From the NCBI GenBank assembly GCA_030039005.1, contig JASHQT010000381.1:1-19005 (forward strand): a stretch of DNA of 19,005 nucleotides, in the 5' to 3' direction. This DNA is from Bryobacteraceae bacterium. GTDB lineage: Bacteria; Acidobacteriota; Terriglobia; Bryobacterales; Bryobacteraceae. Below the pieces are notes generated by a model that was not told where the DNA came from, ran no database searches, and was given only the letters and a program-made list of their open reading frames with translations. Of this stretch, positions 14,516 through 19,005 are shown piece by piece. Made by a program: the position numbers and the translations under genes. Numbering within the stretch: the first letter of the stretch is position 1; every line of letters starts with the position of its first letter.

Positions 14516-14803
14516 ATGGCCGATGTACAAGTGACCTGCATCATCAAACCTAACCCGCAGAGTACCGTCGAGCATATTACGCATTTGGGCGGCGCCCAGT
14601 GGACTTGGACCCGCGAACAGGTGATCGCCAGCATCGATGCGCGCACCAACACTTTTTTCGTACTTGACCCGCGAAACGGAATCCGCGCCAACGTTCGCGT
14701 CGTCCGGCCAGCCGGCCGGCCGCCGTACGTACGCACTTCGCCGGATCACGATCCGAACGACAACCTGCTCTCGCTCAATCAGTGCCCGCTGGTGACAAGG
14801 TAA
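14516..14803 (+). CDS. DUF3892-family small protein
   Basis: This 95-residue protein matches my memory of DUF3892. The core runs VTCIIKPNPQSTVEHITHLG, then the segment WTREQVIASIDARTNTFFV, and ends YVRTSPDHDPNDNLLSLNQC, the characteristic TxPD...DNLL.L..C close. ATG 14516 follows AAGGAG by 9 bases, a clear ribosome site. The frame is open to 14414 but nothing supports that extension. Function is unknown for the family. It is followed 2 bases later by a 70-residue partner, an arrangement I have seen with this family, and it diverges from the sigma cassette. Confidence 0.82.
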   Translation: MADVQVTCIIKPNPQSTVEHITHLGGAQWTWTREQVIASIDARTNTFFVLDPRNGIRANVRVVRPAGRPPYVRTSPDHDPNDNLLSLNQCPLVTR

Positions 14804-14805
14804 CC

Positions 14806-15018
14806 ATGGCTAGACAACCTGGACTGGACGACCGCTATCGGGACAATAACGGGCAGACGCGTGAAAAGAACGGCAACACACGGATCGATACTTTGCGGCA
14901 AACCTACGGCGACGACTTCGCCGCCGGAATGCGGGGCGACGCGCATTTGCGCACGCTCCTGGACCGCACGGGAAGCAGTTCCCTGACGGACTATCTACGC
15001 CAAAACCGCAAGAAGTAG
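14806..15018 (+). CDS. 70-aa conserved small protein, partner of DUF3892
   Basis: This 70-residue hydrophilic protein reads MARQPGLDDRYRDNNGQ, then EKNGNTRIDTLRQTYGDDFA, and ends SLTDYLRQNRKK. The combination DDRxRD...KxGNTxxxTLRxTYGxxFA recurs in short hypothetical proteins found beside DUF3892, as far as I remember. ATG 14806 begins two bases after the DUF3892 TAA; AAGG lies 6 bases before it. The two are surely co-translated. Function is unknown. Confidence 0.75.
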   Translation: MARQPGLDDRYRDNNGQTREKNGNTRIDTLRQTYGDDFAAGMRGDAHLRTLLDRTGSSSLTDYLRQNRKK

Positions 15019-15149
15019 AAAGGCGGGGGGGCGCGCGGTTGGTGGTAGCAGTCTGGGGCCACGGTCACCGCACGAATCCGGTGGGTACATTCCACCAGCT
15101 ACAATGCCCTTAAAACGGGAAAAACAGCATTCGTACTGTACCAAGGCGC
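15019..15149. other. Intergenic stretch before the AbiE promoter
   Basis: A G-run follows the 70-aa gene. A short hairpin, GGTGG (15080-15084) with CCACC (15092-15096), has no T-run. No gene or convincing terminator was seen. Confidence 0.4.
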
Positions 15150-15178
15150 TGGACAGGGTAGCGGTCAGGGTATATCAT
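15150..15178 (+). promoter_or_regulatory. Predicted promoter of abiEi-abiEii
   Basis: TGGACA (15150-15155) and TATCAT (15173-15178) are 17 bases apart, placing the transcription start near 15185. The -10 is overlapped by the GGTATATC arm of an inverted repeat, consistent with autorepression by AbiEi. Confidence 0.45.
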
Positions 15179-15227
15179 AGATGTTGAATGTCGCATTAAA
15201 GGCGACAATTGTCATATTAGATATACC
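15169..15227. promoter_or_regulatory. Inverted repeats at the abiEi start, likely autoregulatory operator
   Basis: Three symmetric elements are stacked here. GGTATATC (15169-15176) pairs with GATATACC (15220-15227), the latter ending at the base before the ATG. TGTCGC (15189-15194) pairs with GCGACA (15202-15207). GACAATTGTC (15204-15213) is a perfect palindrome. AbiEi antitoxins are known to bind inverted repeats in their own promoter and repress the operon. Confidence 0.55.
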
Positions 15228-16043
15228 ATGGCCCTGGAGTCTGATCGGTTCACTTCCCAGGCGCGGGCGCGGCTTTCTGCCGTGCTACAAACGGCTAAGG
15301 ATCTTGTGACCATCGAGGACGCCGTGAAGGCCCTCGGCGTGGATCGCCATGCCGCCGCCAAAGTTCTTTCCCGGTGGCAGGAGCAGGGCTGGCTTAAGCG
15401 TGTAGGCAGCGGCGTCTACGCGCCCATTCCCCTTGATGTTTCCACCACCGAACAGGTCCTCAAGGACCCATGGGTGCTGGTTCCGGCGTTATTCGCACCC
15501 GGCTACATCGGTGGCTGGACTGCCGCCGAACACTGGGATCTTACGGAACAGCTTTTCCGCAGCATCTTCGTATTCACCGCCAAGCCGTTTCGCACCAAGG
15601 AGTCGGTAGTGCAGGGCGTATCATTCACACTTAAACGCATACCGGAAGATGCGCTTTTTGGTTTGCAAAATCTTTGGCGCGGGCAGGCGCGGGTTTCCAT
15701 CGCCGACAAACATCGAACCATCGTCGACCTTCTCGCGGACCCGGCAACGGGCGGGGGCACCCGCCACGTCGTGCTGTGCCTTCAGAAATACCTCCGCGAT
15801 CCCGAGGCCGATGCCGATACTCTCATACGTTATGCAGAAAAACTCGGTAACGGCGCCATATTCAAGCGACTGGGGTTCCTGGTTTCGAAGATGCCCGGTA
15901 AGGAATCGCTCGCCCAATCGTGCAGACAGCGCCTGACCGAAGGCAACGCGAAGCTCGATCCCGCGCTGCCCTGTCCTCGTCTGGTCAAGGCCTGGCGTCT
16001 CTGGATTCCCAAGAACTGGGAGGCGGACACAGGGCGTGATTGA
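15228..16043 (+). CDS. abiEi: AbiEi-type antitoxin and transcriptional regulator
   Basis: This 271-residue antitoxin is from a type IV AbiE abortive-infection pair. The N-terminal winged helix is about residues 25-68: TIEDAVKALGVDRHAAAKVLSRW is the HTH and GWLKRVGSGVYAPI the wing, as in AbiEi proteins. The C-terminal antitoxin domain includes YIGGWTAAEHWDLTEQLF and VSIADKHRTIVDLL. ATG 15228 sits directly after an inverted-repeat arm. It overlaps the toxin gene by 8 bases. AbiEi proteins repress their own promoter and block the toxin without stable complex formation; both are carried over from the family. Confidence 0.88.
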   Translation: MALESDRFTSQARARLSAVLQTAKDLVTIEDAVKALGVDRHAAAKVLSRWQEQGWLKRVGSGVYAPIPLDVSTTEQVLKDPWVLVPALFAPGYIGGWTAAEHWDLTEQLFRSIFVFTAKPFRTKESVVQGVSFTLKRIPEDALFGLQNLWRGQARVSIADKHRTIVDLLADPATGGGTRHVVLCLQKYLRDPEADADTLIRYAEKLGNGAIFKRLGFLVSKMPGKESLAQSCRQRLTEGNAKLDPALPCPRLVKAWRLWIPKNWEADTGRD

Positions 16044-17448
16044 TCGCCGTGAGCTGCTGGTCACCGCCACCAACCTGGGGCTGGTGCCCAACGTCGTCGA
16101 AAAGGACTACGTTCTCGGCTGGCTCCTGGCCGGCATCTACAACCATCCGGCGCTGGCGGAGAAATGGGTATTCAAGGGCGGGACCTGCCTTAAGAAGTGC
16201 TACTTCGAAACTTACCGCTTCTCCGAGGACCTCGACTTCACGCTGACCGACGAATCCCATCTAAATCTCGATTTCCTGCTTGGAGCCTTTCGGGAGGTGT
16301 CCACCTGGGTGTATGAGCAAACCGGCATCGAGCTTCCGCCTGACAAACTCCATTTCGAGGTATTCCAAAACCGGCGCGACCGGCCGGCCGGGCGGGGGCG
16401 CACATCCTATCGCGGCCCGATTGCGCCCTCGGGCGGCGACCTGCCACGAATCAAACTGGATCTCACGACCGACGAAATACTGGTGTTGGCGCCCGTCGAT
16501 CGCCCGGTTTCCCATCCGTACTCCGATGCCCCTGAGGACGGCATCACGGCGCGTTGCTACAGCTACGAGGAAGTCTTCGCCGAGAAAGTGCGCGCGCTTG
16601 CCGAGCGGGCGCGCCCCCGCGACCTTTACGACGTGATCAACCTCTTCAGACATGACGAGTTCCACCCCGCTGCGTTGGTCATCCATGATGCCCTGACCAA
16701 GAAGTGTGCATTCAAAGGCATTCCCTTCCCGACCCTTGCGACACTCGCTACGCTGCATGAAGACCTCGTGGCGGAGTGGTCCGTTATGCTCACACACCAG
16801 CTCCCGTCACTTCCCCCCGTTGATGCGTTCTGGAGCGAACTCCCGGCGTTACTCTCCTGGATCGACCAGGGTCGGCAGCCGGTGATCCCGGCAGCCTTCC
16901 CGTTGTCACCAGGCGACATTGTCATCCGTCCCGCGGCTGGCGCTATCACCATTCCCGGCATGGCGAGCTCGGCGCCCATCGAAGTGATCCGGTTTGCCGC
17001 GTCCAACCGCCTGTGCGTCGAACTTGATTATGTCGACGAGCAGGGGAAGCGCGGCGTCCGGACGATCGAGCCATACTCTCTGCGGCGCACGCAGGCCGGA
17101 GACATCATCCTCCATGCGGTCCGCGTCGACAACCAGCAACACCGCAGCTATCGTATCGACCGCATTCGCGGTGCCCGCGCGACGCAACGGACTTTCGCGC
17201 CGCGCTATGCGATTGAATTGACCCCGGCAGGTCCAATCTCCGTTCCGATGGCGACGTATGGGCCACGCATCTCATCGCCGACGAGATGCCGGACCTCCGG
17301 TTATTCAGGGCCGATCTACGTTTACGAATGCAGCCGGTGCAACAAGCGGTTTGATCACTCGAAGCGTGATTCCGCGCTGCGCGCTCACAAAGACCAGAAC
17401 GGCTGGCCTTGTTCAGGACGACACGGGGTCTGGGTCGAAACGAAGTAG
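16036..17448 (+). CDS. abiEii: AbiEii-type nucleotidyltransferase toxin fused to WYL-like and zinc-finger-like segments
   Basis: This is a 470-residue composite toxin. Residues 1-280 are the AbiEii/AbiGii nucleotidyltransferase: FKGGTCLKK (46-54), YRFSEDLDFTL with Asp65 and Asp67, EVFAEKVRALAE with Lys184, and RPRDLYD with Asp196/Asp199. All four motifs of the DUF1814 family are intact. Family members transfer nucleotides to tRNA or another target and arrest growth. Residues about 315-385 (IEVIRFAASNRLCVELDY, RTIEPYSLRR, DIILHAVRVDN and SYRIDRIRGA) look like a WYL ligand-sensing domain. Residues 428-470 hold CSRCNKRF, His451, Cys459 and His463, a zinc-finger-like tail. GTG 16036 overlaps abiEi. 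Typical AbiEii proteins are about 300 residues, so the extra 170 are an unusual addition. Confidence 0.88.
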   Translation: MIDRRELLVTATNLGLVPNVVEKDYVLGWLLAGIYNHPALAEKWVFKGGTCLKKCYFETYRFSEDLDFTLTDESHLNLDFLLGAFREVSTWVYEQTGIELPPDKLHFEVFQNRRDRPAGRGRTSYRGPIAPSGGDLPRIKLDLTTDEILVLAPVDRPVSHPYSDAPEDGITARCYSYEEVFAEKVRALAERARPRDLYDVINLFRHDEFHPAALVIHDALTKKCAFKGIPFPTLATLATLHEDLVAEWSVMLTHQLPSLPPVDAFWSELPALLSWIDQGRQPVIPAAFPLSPGDIVIRPAAGAITIPGMASSAPIEVIRFAASNRLCVELDYVDEQGKRGVRTIEPYSLRRTQAGDIILHAVRVDNQQHRSYRIDRIRGARATQRTFAPRYAIELTPAGPISVPMATYGPRISSPTRCRTSGYSGPIYVYECSRCNKRFDHSKRDSALRAHKDQNGWPCSGRHGVWVETK

Positions 17449-17503
17449 GTGACGCAGAATGCCGAGGCGTTGTGGGCTTTCCCTGGCAGACTTAAAGTAG
17501 ACC

Positions 17504-18115
17504 ATGGCACAGATTTTCGTTTCTCACAGCGCGAAGGATAAGGAACTGGTTTCCTTCCTGTCGAAGGCGTTCGCCTCCACCCCGGTCCGGGTGATCTTTG
17601 AAGAGTTCGAGGCGATCTTGAAAGGCCCCGCCAACGCGCTGCGGATCGCCCAGGATATCCGCCAGTCCAATGCCGTGTTCGTGCTCCTGGGCAAGCATGT
17701 CGAGGAACTCAAGCATACGCGGGACTGGGTGGGCTGGGAGTGCGGCGTCGCCGCCGCCACGGCGCTCGAAACCAACAAGGATGTTTGGGTTCTGGAGTCG
17801 ATTGCGGAGATGGACGCCTTGTCTATTGTGATTCCTCACCTACGGCACTACGTCTGCTTCGATCCCGCCAAGGAATTCTGGCAAGGGTACCTCACCCAGA
17901 TCATACTGTCCTATGACGACTCTCATTTCCTGAAGGCCATGTCTGCGGGTGCTGCGACCTCGCGCGATCCGGGACCGGGCAGGTACATTCATTGGAGAGA
18001 TGGTCACCGTAGCAACGACTGTCACCCTGTTGAAGAAACCCGTGCCCCTGCTTTTTTACTGTGTCAGAACTGTGTCCGAACCCGATCTGTTCGATCCGTG
18101 GGACTTGCGATTTGA
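17504..18115 (+). CDS. TIR-domain protein, C-terminus probably frame-disrupted
   Basis: The first 140 residues form a TIR-like domain: IFVSHSAKDKELVSFLSKAF, FEEFEAILKGPANALRIAQD, AVFVLLGKHV and DWVGWECGVAAATA. Glu79 is in the position of the catalytic glutamate of NAD-cleaving TIRs, and WQGYLTQIILSYDD follows. After about residue 150 the reading frame turns Arg/Cys-rich and unlike protein. Another frame (17949-18158) offers AGTFIGEMVTVATTVTLLKK there, so one or two base changes may have scrambled the tail. ATG 17504 is 55 bases after the toxin stop, with a weak GTAGACC leader. It could be an independent defence effector or a signalling protein. No partner that makes or reads a nucleotide signal is visible nearby. 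Confidence 0.72.
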   Translation: MAQIFVSHSAKDKELVSFLSKAFASTPVRVIFEEFEAILKGPANALRIAQDIRQSNAVFVLLGKHVEELKHTRDWVGWECGVAAATALETNKDVWVLESIAEMDALSIVIPHLRHYVCFDPAKEFWQGYLTQIILSYDDSHFLKAMSAGAATSRDPGPGRYIHWRDGHRSNDCHPVEETRAPAFLLCQNCVRTRSVRSVGLAI

Positions 18116-18158
18116 GCGAAAGCAGCTTCCCCGGATTGTTGGAATCGTTAATAGTTAG

Positions 18159-18481
18159 CGAAAAACGACGGAGCCCTTGGAACGCGCTACCGTCCCTTGG
18201 GCGCATCGGAGTCGTATCAACATCGCGGGGCGCACGCGGTGATTGGCTCGCGCACACTTCCTGCACACAAATCCCGCCGACCTTACTGCAAGCGAAAGAA
18301 AACGCAAGGTCAACAAAGCTGATCGCACTGATCGAGCGAATCAGTGTCCAGGGTCGCCGAATCCGATTCGATTCCTGACCGGCCTTACTGCTTCGCGCCC
18401 CGTTTCTTACAAATCCGCCTTGAGAATTCGTTGATCCTATTCATTACGGCACTTAGCGCGCGCTTCGGCGAGAATAAGGAT
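18159..18481. other. Gap between TIR gene and small binding protein
   Basis: The alternative-frame TIR tail ends at 18158. From there to 18481 I see no gene with recognisable content. Two direct copies of CCCTTGG near 18172-18200 are the only repeat noticed. No promoter, terminator or RNA gene was convincing. Confidence 0.4.
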
Positions 18482-18958
18482 GTGCGAAAAAGAGTTGTCA
18501 ATTCGGCGATCACCCCCGCCACGTCGGTGTCCGGCACGCCTTGGATGGATCTGGGGCAGCTCGCGACGGTTGAAGTCACGTCGGAAGATCCAGAATTTCC
18601 CATCGAATCCGTCTTCACGGCCGATGGCAGTCCCGGCTGGCGGGCGGCGCGAAAGGGCGAGCAGCAAATCCGCCTCATCTTCGATCAGCCTTTGGCCCTG
18701 CGTCGGATACAGCTTCATTTTTTGGAGTCGAAGTGCGCCCGCCTGCAGCAATTCACACTTCGGTGGTTAACCGCGGATGGAGGCAGCCCGAGAGAAATCG
18801 TGCGGCAGCAGTGGAATTTCAGTCCGGCCGGATCAACCAGCGAACTCGAAGAATACGAAGTCAATCTGGAAGGTGTGTCTGCCCTGGAGCTGGAAATAAA
18901 GCCGGACCTCACCCACAATGAGGCATTGGCAACGCTCGCCGCCTGGAGAATGACCTGA
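18482..18958 (+). CDS. Small galactose-binding-like (F5/8 type C-like) domain protein
   Basis: This protein of about 158 residues resembles single-domain beta-sandwich proteins of the galactose-binding-like fold, sometimes annotated as carbohydrate-binding. Segments recalling this family are WMDLGQLATVEVTSEDPEFP, GSPGWRAARKGEQQIRLIFD, LRRIQLHFLE, EIVRQQWNFSP and LELEIKPDLTHNEALATLAAW. No signal peptide is present from this start. GTG 18482 gives the VRKRVVNSAITP beginning expected for the family, though AAGGA lies too close to it. The frame is open to 18344, and TTG 18431 is an alternative. It is outside the defence theme and may mark a return to ordinary genes. Confidence 0.65.
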   Translation: MRKRVVNSAITPATSVSGTPWMDLGQLATVEVTSEDPEFPIESVFTADGSPGWRAARKGEQQIRLIFDQPLALRRIQLHFLESKCARLQQFTLRWLTADGGSPREIVRQQWNFSPAGSTSELEEYEVNLEGVSALELEIKPDLTHNEALATLAAWRMT

Positions 18959-19005
18959 TAGCTCAACCGGGTGCCGTTTCGCTGCCAGTATTCGGAATTC
19001 TTCGG

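Noticed and set aside
14258..14749. Minus-strand frame of 163 codons across the sigma/DUF3892 intergenic region
   Set aside because: It is antisense to the DUF3892 gene and out of frame with the sigma factor, with no domain visible.
18061..18378. 105-codon plus-strand frame after the TIR gene
   Set aside because: It has no family resemblance or ribosome site, overlaps the alternative TIR tail, and its composition is unlike neighbouring proteins.
1..19005. CRISPR array, tRNA, rRNA, insertion sequence or integrase
   Set aside because: No regularly spaced repeats, cloverleaf-like segments, terminal repeats or transposase/recombinase motifs were found on reading both strands by eye.

Overview
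The window joins two different regions. Positions 1 to about 5440 are an aerobic 'box' benzoyl-CoA degradation locus. The remainder, about 5540 to 18960, is a dense accessory (defence-type) island. High GC with Shine-Dalgarno or leaderless starts points to a bacterium. The box genes, a tannase-family esterase and the mixture of defence genes would suit a soil or freshwater bacterium, either an acidobacterium of the Solibacter type or a beta/gammaproteobacterium. I cannot decide between these from sequence alone.

Region 1 (1-5441). boxC and the start of boxB lie on the minus strand. Diverging from them on the plus strand are a secreted tannase/feruloyl-esterase family protein, a BoxR-type regulator (XRE helix-turn-helix fused to a shikimate-kinase-like domain) and an alpha/beta hydrolase. 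The divergent promoter between boxC and the esterase is nearly symmetric. TGCACTAT boxes overlap both -10 elements, which suggests that BoxR controls both arms. A plausible logic is that the exported esterase frees aromatic acids, BoxR senses the CoA thioester, and BoxB/BoxC epoxidise and open the ring.

Region 2 (5442-8320). A gap with nested inverted repeats and a doubtful small ORF leads into a two-gene unit: a 440-aa protein with a PD-(D/E)XK-like core, then a SIR2-family protein with an intact NAD site.

Region 3 (14318-8310, minus strand). Read in the direction of transcription, this holds a sigma-70 family factor, a 140-aa helical protein, an ImmA/IrrE metalloprotease, a 79-aa protein, an HNH-APAZ protein, a short catalytically dead prokaryotic Argonaute, and a RES-domain gene broken by one frameshift. 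The Argonaute pair is a short-pAgo/HNH system (the class I recall being called SPARHA). The sigma/protease cassette directly upstream looks like a proteolysis-controlled transcription switch, and is the least familiar assembly in the window.

Region 4 (14516-18958, plus strand). A DUF3892 protein and a 70-aa partner diverge from the sigma cassette. They are followed by an AbiEi/AbiEii pair whose toxin carries a WYL-like domain and a C-terminal zinc-finger-like segment, a TIR-domain protein with a doubtful C-terminus, and a small galactose-binding-like protein. Three unrelated NAD-consuming families (SIR2, RES, TIR) occur within about 10 kb. No tRNA, rRNA, CRISPR array or transposase was seen.
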